From: an uncultured beta proteobacterium
GTDB taxonomy: Bacteria; Pseudomonadota; Gammaproteobacteria; Burkholderiales; Burkholderiaceae_C
Assembly: GCA_903938815.1 (NCBI GenBank)
Contig: CAJAES010000061.1
Span: forward strand, 1 to 39,436
DNA length: 39,436 nucleotides
Reading direction: 5' to 3'
In this document: in pieces, positions 12,592-20,952 of the stretch
Layout of the letters: the number at the start of each line of letters is the position of its first letter
Position numbering within the stretch: the first letter of the stretch is position 1
Translations under genes and position numbers: made by a program
The notes under the pieces: model-generated
Told to the model about the DNA's origin: nothing
What the model saw: the letters and a program-made list of their open reading frames with translations, nothing else
Databases searched by the model: none

Positions 12592-13043
12592 GCCAGGTGC
12601 CTCGTCACGAACACGGTGGCGAACGCCGCCGCCATGAAGATCGGCACGCTGACCAGCGATCGCCGGGAGAGCCGTGCGAGCCCGCAGACACCATGGCCGC
12701 TGGTGCAGCCGCCGCCCAGGCGCGTGCCGAACCCCACCAGCAGGCCGCCCGCCACCAGCAGCATCGGCCCGGCGTCGAGCGTCGCCGCCGGAAGGGCGGC
12801 AAACAGGCGCCACACGACAGGCGCCAGCAGCAGGCCGGCCAGGAATGCCAGCCGCGTGCGCTCAGGAACCATCGAAGACCGCGACAGCAGGGCCTGCAGG
12901 GGCGAAGCCACGATGCCGGTGATGCCGGCGATGCGGCCGTTGCCCAGCAGGTATAGCGCCGCCGAGGCGCCGATCAAGGCGCCGCCGGCAAGCGCGTTCC
13001 AGGGCGTGAAGAGGTCCCAGGCGATTCGAGGCAGGTCGATCAT
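12588..13043 (-). CDS. YeeE/YedE half-transporter, N-terminal half
   Basis: A 151-residue membrane protein with several hydrophobic helices and the YeeE/YedE signature GGGCTSGHGVCGLARLS, holding C113 and C120. It is the promoter-proximal gene of the sulfur operon and overlaps its partner half by four bases. The ATG at 13043 gives the usual length for this family; the open frame continues upstream but has no family similarity. It likely pairs with the downstream half to bring sulfur (thiosulfate, sulfide or persulfide) to the dioxygenase-rhodanese. The direction and substrate are inferred. Confidence 0.88.
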   Translation of the reverse strand: MIDLPRIAWDLFTPWNALAGGALIGASAALYLLGNGRIAGITGIVASPLQALLSRSSMVPERTRLAFLAGLLLAPVVWRLFAALPAATLDAGPMLLVAGGLLVGFGTRLGGGCTSGHGVCGLARLSRRSLVSVPIFMAAAFATVFVTRHLA

Positions 13044-13163
13044 GACAGTCAGGTGTTTGGCTCGGAGCCGCGATGCTAGCCGGCTGCAGGTCTGCCGGAT
13101 CTGGCCGGCCAAACCCAGGCAATTCGAGCGACCAGCCAGCCCGCCGCTGCCGAGAATGAACCC

Positions 13164-14540
13164 ATGAATGCGCTGCGCACGGCCGACGTGACCGCCCGCG
13201 TGGTGACCTGGCACAACCGTCACCCGCTGGCGCGCCGCATCACGCGTACGCAAGTCAGCGGGATCGGCATCGTTGCACTGCCCTTTGCACTGAAGGCGCC
13301 GGCAGGCGAGGCCGTGGCAACCGCAGCGCCGCACGACCTGACCCCCATCTTCGGCGACGACTGGATGTTCCACGTCGCGCCGCAGCGCCTGGGCGCCTGG
13401 GTGCGCGCGCACGGCGTCTACCCGCTCGTGGGCGCGACCCACTGGCCGCTGCGACAGATCGACGCCGACCTGCCGCTGGCCCGGCGTGCCGACGCCCAGG
13501 GGCTGGAAGGCCGCACTGTTCGCCATCTGGTGACGGCGGTGATCGACGTCGCGGGGCAGCGCGTGCGCGTCCTGCTGACGCCGCAGGAGTCGATGAAGAA
13601 GGCGGCCGTTTTCGGATCCCGCGTGTACAGCCTGCCGCGCGCATCGGCCCTGGCCGGCGCGAGCGCGGCCCTCGGGCTGGCGCTGGGCCTTCTGCCGGGC
13701 CTGCAAGCCGGCGCGCCGTCCGTCGACGGTGGCGCCGTGCTGGCTGCCGAGGCGGGCGCGTCCGGGGTGGTGTCGTCGCACATGGCGACTGCGGAATCCG
13801 CGGCGTCTGCAGTTCACGCGGATTCCCCGGCCTCTGCAGGTTCAGTCGCTGTCGTGATGCACGCCGCATCCGGTGCGGCGCCCGGGACGGCGAGGGGTGC
13901 AGCATCCGGTGCAGCATCCGGTGCAGCATCCGGTGCGGCATCCGGTGCAGATTCAGACCGAGTCCATCTGGCGGCCATGAAGCCGCTGGCCGCATCGGCG
14001 CCTGTGCACGGTGCGGCGGTCCACCATTCGCCGCAGGGTTCGCCCCTGCACCCGACCCCTCCCGCCGCAGCACTGCAGGCAGCGTCCGCACCTGGGGTCG
14101 CGCTGGCCGGGGCGCCCGCCGAGATCCAGGAACCCGCCGACGTCTCGCCCGAAGTGCGAAACCGCGCCGCCGGTGCCGCGCCGCTGGTGCGCATCCGGCC
14201 CGAACTGACCGAGGACGAACGCCGAGAGGCCCGCCTGCGGTCAGCGAGCCTGCGGCCTGCCGCAACTGCAACTGCGTCCGGCGCCGCAGCGGCCAAGGGG
14301 CCGGTCTACGCCATCGTCACCCCCGGCCTGCGAACCCGCGTGGACGCCGAGGCGCAGCAGGTCCTGCTCCAGGGCCTGATGGCGCAGACCGCAACGACCG
14401 TGCCCACGCATCTCGACGTGATGGCGTCCAAGGGCAGCTGGCGCGTGGTGTGGTGGCCGCACCCGCAGCAGAAGCAGGCCGAGCAGTTGCTGCTGGAAGC
14501 GCGCGCACGCGGCCTCAAGGTGGAACTGATCGCGTTCTGA
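13164..14540 (+). CDS. Ala/Ser/Gly-rich membrane protein with SPOR-like C-terminus, unknown
   Basis: A 458-residue protein of unknown function. The N-terminal 150 residues look folded (HDLTPIFGDDWMFHVAPQRLG, VGATHWPLRQIDADL). A hydrophobic segment follows at about residues 160-183 (ALAGASAALGLALGLLPGL), then about 190 residues of low-complexity Ala/Ser/Gly/Pro that include a short tandem repeat. The last 80 residues (PVYAIVTPGLRTRV ... ARARGLKVELIAF) resemble a SPOR-type peptidoglycan-binding fold in size and pattern. That would suit a cytoplasmic N-domain, one TM helix, a periplasmic linker and a wall-binding end. It is divergent from the sulfur operon with a 120-bp gap. No family name could be assigned. 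Confidence 0.7.
   Translation: MNALRTADVTARVVTWHNRHPLARRITRTQVSGIGIVALPFALKAPAGEAVATAAPHDLTPIFGDDWMFHVAPQRLGAWVRAHGVYPLVGATHWPLRQIDADLPLARRADAQGLEGRTVRHLVTAVIDVAGQRVRVLLTPQESMKKAAVFGSRVYSLPRASALAGASAALGLALGLLPGLQAGAPSVDGGAVLAAEAGASGVVSSHMATAESAASAVHADSPASAGSVAVVMHAASGAAPGTARGAASGAASGAASGAASGADSDRVHLAAMKPLAASAPVHGAAVHHSPQGSPLHPTPPAAALQAASAPGVALAGAPAEIQEPADVSPEVRNRAAGAAPLVRIRPELTEDERREARLRSASLRPAATATASGAAAAKGPVYAIVTPGLRTRVDAEAQQVLLQGLMAQTATTVPTHLDVMASKGSWRVVWWPHPQQKQAEQLLLEARARGLKVELIAF
13896..13943 (+). repeat. 12-bp tandem repeat encoding Gly-Ala-Ala-Ser units
   Basis: Four copies of GGTGCAGCATCC (the fourth has one change) lie in tandem and in frame, with imperfect copies on each side. They encode GAASGAASGAASGAAS in the linker of the surrounding protein. 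The unit is a multiple of three, so gain or loss of copies would change linker length without a frameshift. Confidence 0.85.
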
Positions 14541-14991
14541 AGCGCAGGGTGCCGGATCGGTTGCGACCAGCGCCACACTTCCAGGATGGGCAGGCGCACA
14601 TTGATGCGATTGCCTGGCCATTGCACGCCGGAACGGTTGGAGCGCGCAGTTCTGACCCAGTGCGAATTCCTGGCGGCGATCAGACCTTGGCCTGCTTGCC
14701 AGACTTCTTGAGTCCGTGCGGTCGACGACAGCTTTCCGGTAACGCAATTCGAATGGTCGAAGGGTGCTGCCGGCCACGAGCGGGTACTGATGAACGGCTG
14801 GTTTGGAGCATGCCAACTGATCTTTAGGGCCGGGCCAAATGCGTCTCGGCTTGAGCAGGCTCAGTTGGCGGTGCGCCGCGGTGCGTAGAGTTGGTTCAGC
14901 GGAAGGCCAAACGCTCAGTGCGGGGCCGGCGTGGCGAAGGTAGCTGCTCGGCGCCCAGGCTCGTGCTTGGCCCTCACAAGGGGGAGCGGCC
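14541..14991. other. Intergenic region with no supported gene
   Basis: These 450 bases have no convincing coding frame on either strand, and base composition appears less GC-rich than in the flanking genes. Open frames crossing it are interrupted or lack domain resemblance. It may be decayed mobile or gene sequence, but I could not identify a source. The last 20 bases hold a strong ribosome site (AAGGGGGAGCGGCC) before the peptidase ATG. Confidence 0.5.
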
Positions 14992-17900
14992 ATGAGATTC
15001 CAGGTACACCCAGTCGAAAGCGCCAATGCGTGTGCGCTAAACATCGCGATTCAGGTCAACCCTGCCGAAGTCAGCGTCCAGTCGTCGCAATTGGGTGCCC
15101 GCGTGGTGATGAAGGATGTGCAGCTCGCCGGGCATGTGCATGGCCCCGGCCTGCCCGAAGCGTTGGTGTCCGTGGCGCTGCCGCCACTCACGCGCGTGGC
15201 CCAGGTGAATGTGACGCTGCAAAGCTCGGTGGCCTTGACCCGCACGCCGGTGATGCTGGCTCCGGTGGCGCCGCCGCGCCGCGTGCCCACCGACCGGGTC
15301 TTGCTGCGCCGTACCTCCGTGCATCGCGACGCAGCGCTGTATCGCGCCGATGCCCGGGCGCCGCGGCCCATGGCACGGCTGATCGAGACGCAGCAGCTGG
15401 GCGAGTTTGCTGTGGCACATCTGTCGTTCTGCCCGGTGTTGGTCAACGCGGACCAGAGCCTCAGCGTAGCCACGCAATGCGAGATCACTTTGGTGCTGCA
15501 GGCCGTGGCGCCCAGCCGCACGGCGGCATCTGCGGCCGTGGTGTCGCAGGCCCAGCGCGACCGCTTCAGCCAGCTGGCCCAGGCCGCGGTGCTGAACCCC
15601 GAGGCGGTGGCGGCTGCGGCAGGCCCGCGGCTCGCGCCACTGCCCGTGGCGGCCGAGCACCTGATCATCACCGACAACCACATCTGGGACGCCAAGACCT
15701 CGCGCAGTAGCGGCACGCTGGCCGGCAATCTGCCGCAGGCCTTTGCGCGCCTGGTAGATTGGCGGCAGAAGAGCGGGCTCGCATCTCGCGTGGTCACGGT
15801 GAGCGACATCGTCAACCAGACCTTCGGAGACTTCTCCACCGGATCGCGCGACCTGCAGCACACGATTCGCAAGTTCCTCGTCTGGGCCCAGGCCACCTGG
15901 GGCGTGGCCTATGTGCTGCTGGGCGGCAGCCATCGCGTGGTGCCGGCACGCTCGATCGCGGTGGGCTGGATGGTCAGCACTGCGCCCAGTGACTTCTACT
16001 ACGCCAACCTCGGCGCGCAGGACGATTGGCTCGAGGGCGCGCGGCCGGACTACAAACAAACCGACTTCTGCGCGCACGTCAGCGTGGGCCGCGTCGCGGT
16101 GGAGACCGCTGCGCAGGCTGACATCTTCGTCACCAAGGTGATCGAGTACGAAAGGCTCGCCACCTCGAGCGGCATGCCGATAGCCACCGACTACCTGCAC
16201 CGCGCTTTGGTCGTGGCTACATCGTGGAACCGCGAGGTGCGTGTGGATCTCTCTCCAACGTCAGCCTCGCCGCCATTGGAGAACACGTACTTTCATGCGA
16301 CGGGCGCTGCCTATGCCGTGATTAAACTCTACGAGGCATTGACGCTGCCCAGGTTTGCGCCGCCCGGCCTGACCGAAGCGATCAATCCCGACCCCAACAC
16401 CTATACGCACATCGCCGGCTTGGCGTACTCCAAGCTGCACCTGCTGGAGGCCGCCACCTACAAGGAGGTGCAGGACGTGGTGGCCGTGCTCGCCGACGGG
16501 CGCCAGAAGATGCTCACCTATCGCAAGGACGCGGGGCCCGGCAAGCCGGGCTGGTACTTCGATCTGGACACCACCAACTTCATCAAGGTGTTCGGCTCGG
16601 CCGCCGAGTTGGAGCCGTCGAGGTACATCGTGCATCTGAAGCCGGCGTTTCGCGAAGCGCAGAACCTGCTGCGCCGCGATCAGGCCGGCGACACGCACCT
16701 GATCCCCTACGACCACCACGCGCCCACCTCCGGCCTGGGATGGTGCTATGTGCGCAGCGCGACGGACCCGACGCCATCGGCCATGGTTGCCGGGTTGCCA
16801 GCGGCCACGCCGTGGATCGCGGTGTACGACCAGCCGGCCAACCTGAGCGCGCCGAACCTGCAGCGCTACATCCTGGACCCGATGGCCGAGGAAGGATCGA
16901 TGGCCGACCAAGAGGCGCTGCGCAAGCAGATGGCGCTGGAGTTGCCCGAGTGGGACGAGGTGCATCGACTCTACGAAGATCAGTTCGACCTGCCGGCCGG
17001 CGATCGCAGCGAGCCCGCGCTGCAACAGTTCAACACCACGCGCTTTCGCGAGCTGGCCAATGCAGGCCAACATGCGATCAGCCTGTCGGGCCATGGCTGG
17101 ATGGACGGCTGCTGCGCCGGCGTGAACAACGCGCTGGCTGATGCCCTGAGCAATGGCGCCAGGCGCGGTATCGTCTACGCCGACAGCTGCCTGACAGCGC
17201 GCTTCACCGACAACTCGCTGAGCACGCATTTCGCGCTCAGCCCGCTCGGCGGTGCGGTGGGCTACGTGGGCTACACCGACGAATCGGAGATGGGGCTGAG
17301 CAAGTTCTTCCAGCGTCAGTTCTTCCGCGGCTTGTCGCAGAGCAACTGCATGGGCATTGCCTTTGACACCCGCACCCAGTTGCTGCAGCCCACCTCGTGG
17401 GACTATGACCCCGGCGCCGACGGCCCGCGGCGCATGATCCTGATCGGTAGCCTGGCCGGCGATCCCGCGATGCGGCTGACGCTGCTGGGTGAGTTCGCGC
17501 TGAAGACGGCCGGCGGCCAGTTCGTGTCAGCCACGGCCGGTGGCGGGCGCGGCGGCGCGGACGCACTGCGCAGCGATGCCGCGCAATGCGGTGCCTGGGA
17601 GACCTTCACGCTGGTGCCGCAGGGCGGTTCGAACTACGCGCTGCGCACGCTGGACGGCCACCATCTGACGGTGGTCGGCGGCGGCGGCAGGGGCAGCGAC
17701 GCGGTGCATTCGGATCAGCCCGGCGTAGGGCCCTTCGAGGCCGTGCAGGTGGTGCCGCGCGGCGGCAAGACGGTGTCGCTGGGCACGCCGAACGGCCAGC
17801 TCCTCAGCGCCGCTGCAGGCGGTGGGCGCGGCAAGGATGCCTTGCGATCGGACGCCGCCTCCTGCGGCAGCAACGAGTTGTTCACGCTGGTGCGGCGCCA

Positions 17901-19134
17901 TGGCGCCGGGCTCCCCGTGTACCTCAGGACCGCCAAGGGCAACTACCTCACGGCGATGGACGGTGGCGCGCGCAGCACCGATGTGCTGCACTCCAACGCC
18001 GCCGCCGCGGGGCCGTGGGAGCGCTTTGTGTTCGTCTCGCTGGGTTGCGGTGAATACGCCCTGCGAACCCGCAGCGGGCGCTACCTGAGCGCGGTGGACG
18101 GCGGCGGGCGCACCGCCGACGCGGTGCGCAGCGACGCTGCGAACATCGGAGCCAACGAGCGCTTCACCGTGGTGCCGCAGGGCAGTGACCAGATCGTGCT
18201 GCAAACCTGCAGCGGGAACTTCCTCACCGTCATGGACGGTGGCGGGAGGACCAGTGATGTGGTTCATACCAATGCGGTGGACATCGGGCCTTGGGAGCGG
18301 CTCACGATGGTGGCGGTCTGCACCGTGCAGACCAGTAGCGGCAACTACCTAACGGCTGAAGGCGGTGGCGGCGCAACCGCCAACGCACTGCACTCCAACG
18401 CCACGGCAGCCAGCGTGTTCGAGCGCTTCACCTTGCTGCCCTTGGGCACCCCGTGCGCGCTGCAAACCCCGGACGGCCACTACCTCACGGCGGTGGGCGG
18501 CGGTGGCCGCACCGCAGAGGCGATCCATTCGGACGCGGCGGCCGTCTCGACCTGGGAGCGCTTCACCGTGGTGCCGCTGGGCGGCGGGAAGGTCGCGCTG
18601 CAAACCGTCGACGGGCACTACCTGACGGCAGTGAACGGCGGCGGCCGAGCCACGGATGTCGTGCACACCGACGCCGTGTCGATCGGGCCCTGGGAGCAAT
18701 ACACGCTGGTGGCCCAGGCAGGCGGCCAATACGCGCTGAAGACAGCCAGCGGCCATTACCTCACGGCGGTCGGCGGCGGCGGCCGCGCGGCCGATGCCGT
18801 GCACAGCGACACCATGGCGATCGGACCGCACGAGAGGCTGCTGGTGATTCCCCTGGCCGGCGAGCAGTTTGCGCTGCGCACGAGCGGCGGTCAGTTCGTA
18901 ACGGCGGTCGATGGGGGCGGGCGCAGCGCCGATGCAATTCACACCGACGCCAGACACATCGGACCTTTCGAGCGGTTCACGCTGCTGCCCTTGGCCGCCG
19001 GGCGCTTTGCGCTGCAGACGCACAACGGCAGCTATGTCACCGCGGTGGACGGGGGCGGCAGGACCAGCGATGTGCTGCACACCGATGCGCGGAGCATCGG
19101 GCCATGGGAGATGTTTAGCCTGATGCCAGGGTAG
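14992..19134 (+). CDS. Gingipain-like C25 peptidase fused to twelve fascin-type repeats
   Basis: A 1380-residue protein. Residues 1-200 resemble a C25 propeptide beta domain (GLPEALVSVALPPLTRVAQV). Residues about 215-420 match the first part of the gingipain fold (EHLIITDNHIW, VVTVSDIV, WGVAYVLLGGSHRVVPARS). A long insertion of about 260 residues follows. Then comes the catalytic His701 in SLSGHGWMDGCC and Cys733 in GIVYADSCLTARF, the expected order and spacing for a C25 His-Cys dyad. Residues 835-1380 are twelve repeats of about 45 residues with the pattern YALxTxxGxYLTAVxGGGR, as in fascin/actin-crosslinking beta-trefoils. The start is supported by a GGGGGAG site. No signal peptide or Bacteroidetes type IX sorting domain is visible. 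Substrate and location are unknown. Confidence 0.88.
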   Translation: MRFQVHPVESANACALNIAIQVNPAEVSVQSSQLGARVVMKDVQLAGHVHGPGLPEALVSVALPPLTRVAQVNVTLQSSVALTRTPVMLAPVAPPRRVPTDRVLLRRTSVHRDAALYRADARAPRPMARLIETQQLGEFAVAHLSFCPVLVNADQSLSVATQCEITLVLQAVAPSRTAASAAVVSQAQRDRFSQLAQAAVLNPEAVAAAAGPRLAPLPVAAEHLIITDNHIWDAKTSRSSGTLAGNLPQAFARLVDWRQKSGLASRVVTVSDIVNQTFGDFSTGSRDLQHTIRKFLVWAQATWGVAYVLLGGSHRVVPARSIAVGWMVSTAPSDFYYANLGAQDDWLEGARPDYKQTDFCAHVSVGRVAVETAAQADIFVTKVIEYERLATSSGMPIATDYLHRALVVATSWNREVRVDLSPTSASPPLENTYFHATGAAYAVIKLYEALTLPRFAPPGLTEAINPDPNTYTHIAGLAYSKLHLLEAATYKEVQDVVAVLADGRQKMLTYRKDAGPGKPGWYFDLDTTNFIKVFGSAAELEPSRYIVHLKPAFREAQNLLRRDQAGDTHLIPYDHHAPTSGLGWCYVRSATDPTPSAMVAGLPAATPWIAVYDQPANLSAPNLQRYILDPMAEEGSMADQEALRKQMALELPEWDEVHRLYEDQFDLPAGDRSEPALQQFNTTRFRELANAGQHAISLSGHGWMDGCCAGVNNALADALSNGARRGIVYADSCLTARFTDNSLSTHFALSPLGGAVGYVGYTDESEMGLSKFFQRQFFRGLSQSNCMGIAFDTRTQLLQPTSWDYDPGADGPRRMILIGSLAGDPAMRLTLLGEFALKTAGGQFVSATAGGGRGGADALRSDAAQCGAWETFTLVPQGGSNYALRTLDGHHLTVVGGGGRGSDAVHSDQPGVGPFEAVQVVPRGGKTVSLGTPNGQLLSAAAGGGRGKDALRSDAASCGSNELFTLVRRHGAGLPVYLRTAKGNYLTAMDGGARSTDVLHSNAAAAGPWERFVFVSLGCGEYALRTRSGRYLSAVDGGGRTADAVRSDAANIGANERFTVVPQGSDQIVLQTCSGNFLTVMDGGGRTSDVVHTNAVDIGPWERLTMVAVCTVQTSSGNYLTAEGGGGATANALHSNATAASVFERFTLLPLGTPCALQTPDGHYLTAVGGGGRTAEAIHSDAAAVSTWERFTVVPLGGGKVALQTVDGHYLTAVNGGGRATDVVHTDAVSIGPWEQYTLVAQAGGQYALKTASGHYLTAVGGGGRAADAVHSDTMAIGPHERLLVIPLAGEQFALRTSGGQFVTAVDGGGRSADAIHTDARHIGPFERFTLLPLAAGRFALQTHNGSYVTAVDGGGRTSDVLHTDARSIGPWEMFSLMPG
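17494..19131 (+). repeat. Twelve ~138-bp repeats encoding fascin-like units
   Basis: Consecutive units of 42 to 47 codons begin at each YALxT/FALxT/CALQT motif. Repeats 4-12 are most alike, with TAVDGGGRTADAVHSDA and IGPWERFTL cores, while repeats 1-3 carry AGGGRG variants. Three such units make one beta-trefoil, so twelve make four trefoils. The similarity is at protein and DNA level, but units are not identical, so this is older amplification rather than a recent tandem array. Confidence 0.9.
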
Positions 19135-19147
19135 CGCGCCGGGCTGA

Positions 19148-19174
19148 GCCGGGCTTTGCAGGGTGAGCCCCGGC
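19148..19174 (+). terminator. Possible hairpin terminator after the C25 gene
   Basis: GCCGGGCT (19148-19155) can pair with AGCCCCGGC (19166-19174), with one bulged C and a 10-base loop, 14 bases after the stop codon. No T-run follows, so an intrinsic terminator is only possible; it also overlaps the start of the transposase remnant. Confidence 0.3.
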
Positions 19175-19396
19175 CAACGGTTTCAGCCTGCGCGCGGCCG
19201 TGTGTTGCGGCGCCGACGACCGCCTAGCGCTGGAGCGACTTTGCCGCTACATCACCCGCCCGGCGCCGGCCATTGAGCGGGGGCAATGCAACGCCGCTGG
19301 CCAGGTAGTGCTCAAGCTGAAGAACCGCTGGCTCTACGGCACCACGAACCTGGGGTGATGTCGCCGCCGCAGTTCATGCAGCAATTGATGACACCT
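19167..19396 (+). pseudogene. IS91-family transposase remnant, frameshifted
   Basis: The first frame (19167-19355) reads ANGFSLRAAVCCGADDR, LALERLCRYITRPAPAIER and LKNRWLYGTTNLG, which matches the internal region of IS91-type (Y2) transposases as I know it. It then hits TGA, and the match continues in another frame from 19355 (VMSPPQFMQQL), as expected of HVxxSPLEFMxRL. The likeness fades after about 19396. Both ends of the gene are missing, so it is inactive. It marks past mobile-element activity beside the peptidase gene. Confidence 0.65.
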
Positions 19397-19869
19397 CCAC
19401 GCCATGCCATGTCGTCGTCGTGGTCCCGGCCGGCAAAGGGCAACTATCGGGCGCTCAGTCACGCGGCCCGTAGGACCGCATTGGATCGAGAGTCCCAGTT
19501 CGCGGGCCGCGACAGCGGCCCCTCGGATGCCTCCACTTGCCTGCCGCGACCGCGACATTGGACGAGCCTTGGCACCGTGCCTAGGGGCGCTCAAGGCCCC
19601 CTGCGCACCCGGCACCTCGTCGAGCGGGCAGCACGACCCAGGCACCACCTGCATAGAGCTCAGCGACGAACCCAGGCGCGCTGCCACGCAGAACGACAAA
19701 GCCCCTTGTACCGGCGTCGACGACGGACACAGGGGACGTCGAGAGAACTTTCGCCAGGCTGCCCGGCGGGGCCCACGCGACCACCGCGTCGGACCCGAAT
19801 GCAAGTGCCGACAGCACGGCCATCCAAACCGTCAGGGCTACGGCACCGATGACCACGAGCCGCCTGCCA
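19397..19869. other. Intergenic region after the IS91 remnant, no supported gene
   Basis: No frame here resembles a known protein. The overlapping short frames on both strands are Arg/Pro rich and lack clear starts with ribosome sites. It probably contains further decayed sequence between the transposase remnant and the minus-strand operon that ends at 19870. Confidence 0.5.
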
Positions 19870-20952
19870 TCAATACTCATACACGTGCTCGAGCTCGCCG
19901 CCTTGCGTACTGAGCTGGCGCACCAGCGCGGCAAGCTCCGCGACCTTCACAAGCACGCCTGATCGATGCCACCCTGGGCGCGCCGACACCTGGGCTGTGA
20001 TCAGTGGCTCGCCGCCCGTTTCGGGCGCACCCGGCGGCAGTAGGAGCGTCACGAAAACTTCATCGTTGCCAGCGATCTCGATGAGGTCGACGCCACCGAG
20101 CGCAAGCCGCCGAACGATGTGGGTGAAATCCCGGTACCGCGGGGTTTCGATCACCTGCCAATCGGCGAGCTTTTCGACCCGTTGCACGTCGGGCTCCGAC
20201 GCCCAGCCTGGATCCAGCCCGCGCACGACGCTGCGGATCCGCAGCGGGGATGGCGAAAGACCGGCGAGGGCGTCGATCGCCTGCGCGTAGAGCGCTTTGG
20301 CACCAAACTCCAGACTGACGGAGATACGCCGCTCGAGCTTGCGGACGAGGTTGCCTTCGCTCCAGCCAGCGTCCGTCCAGAACACGCGCAGCTTCTTGCC
20401 GAATGGGTATTCGTACCACGGCCTCTGGACAATGAAGACGGCGTAGTCCTCGGCGACCGAGCGCGCGAACACGTCCTCGGGCGTGGCCTCGTTGCCGCTG
20501 AGCGCCTCGGTAAGCCAACCAATGGTTCGTTCGTATGAGCCCTTCACGGCCATCTCGACCGAGAAGCTGACGCCGATCGTGTAGAGCATGGCCTTGGAGT
20601 CGCCCGTGATCTCGCCGCGCGCGGAAGCGTGCTGGGTCATCACGCAGAGGTTCGACCAGTACCTGTCGATGCTCGAGAAGTAGGGGAAGGCCGCCTCCCC
20701 TCGGGTCCGCGACACAGCCGCATAGTCTTCGTACACGTGCACGATCAACCACTCTGGATAGGTCACGAACGTGTTCGTCTCGGGCCGGCGATGCTCAGGT
20801 GCAAGGACAGGCTGATACGGCGTTACATCGTCGACCTGGGCCTTCATGCAGCTGCTTTCGATCCACGCGATCGGGGCCAGCGCGACCAGAAGGCCGACGC
20901 TGAGAGCGGCCAGGGCGAAAAGACCGAACCGCACGAGCCGGCGCCTACGCAT
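19870..20952 (-). CDS. Uncharacterised membrane-anchored protein
   Basis: A 360-residue protein with basic N-terminus (MRRRRLVRFG) and one strong TM helix (FALAALSVGLLVALAPIAW), then a large presumably periplasmic domain. Conserved-looking patches are NTFVTYPEWLIVHVYEDYA, SIDRYWSNLC, YTIGVSFSVEMAVKGSYERTIGW and QRPWYEYPFG. I recall similar hypothetical proteins in proteobacteria with no assigned function. Its start overlaps the preceding gene by 8 bp (20945-20952), so it is the third gene of an operon with the FAD oxidoreductase and a four-TM protein. Confidence 0.8.
   Translation of the reverse strand: MRRRRLVRFGLFALAALSVGLLVALAPIAWIESSCMKAQVDDVTPYQPVLAPEHRRPETNTFVTYPEWLIVHVYEDYAAVSRTRGEAAFPYFSSIDRYWSNLCVMTQHASARGEITGDSKAMLYTIGVSFSVEMAVKGSYERTIGWLTEALSGNEATPEDVFARSVAEDYAVFIVQRPWYEYPFGKKLRVFWTDAGWSEGNLVRKLERRISVSLEFGAKALYAQAIDALAGLSPSPLRIRSVVRGLDPGWASEPDVQRVEKLADWQVIETPRYRDFTHIVRRLALGGVDLIEIAGNDEVFVTLLLPPGAPETGGEPLITAQVSARPGWHRSGVLVKVAELAALVRQLSTQGGELEHVYEY

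Noticed and set aside
11084..12637. 517-residue plus-strand frame opposite the sulfur operon
   Set aside because: It runs across three well-supported minus-strand genes and has no recognisable motif.
14541..14991. Possible IS remnant before the C25 gene
   Set aside because: Some minus-strand phrases looked transposase-like, but no stretch could be matched with confidence.
17494..19131. Regular repeats considered as a CRISPR array
   Set aside because: Units are about 138 bp, diverged and in frame within one protein; there are no short identical repeats with unique spacers and no cas genes.
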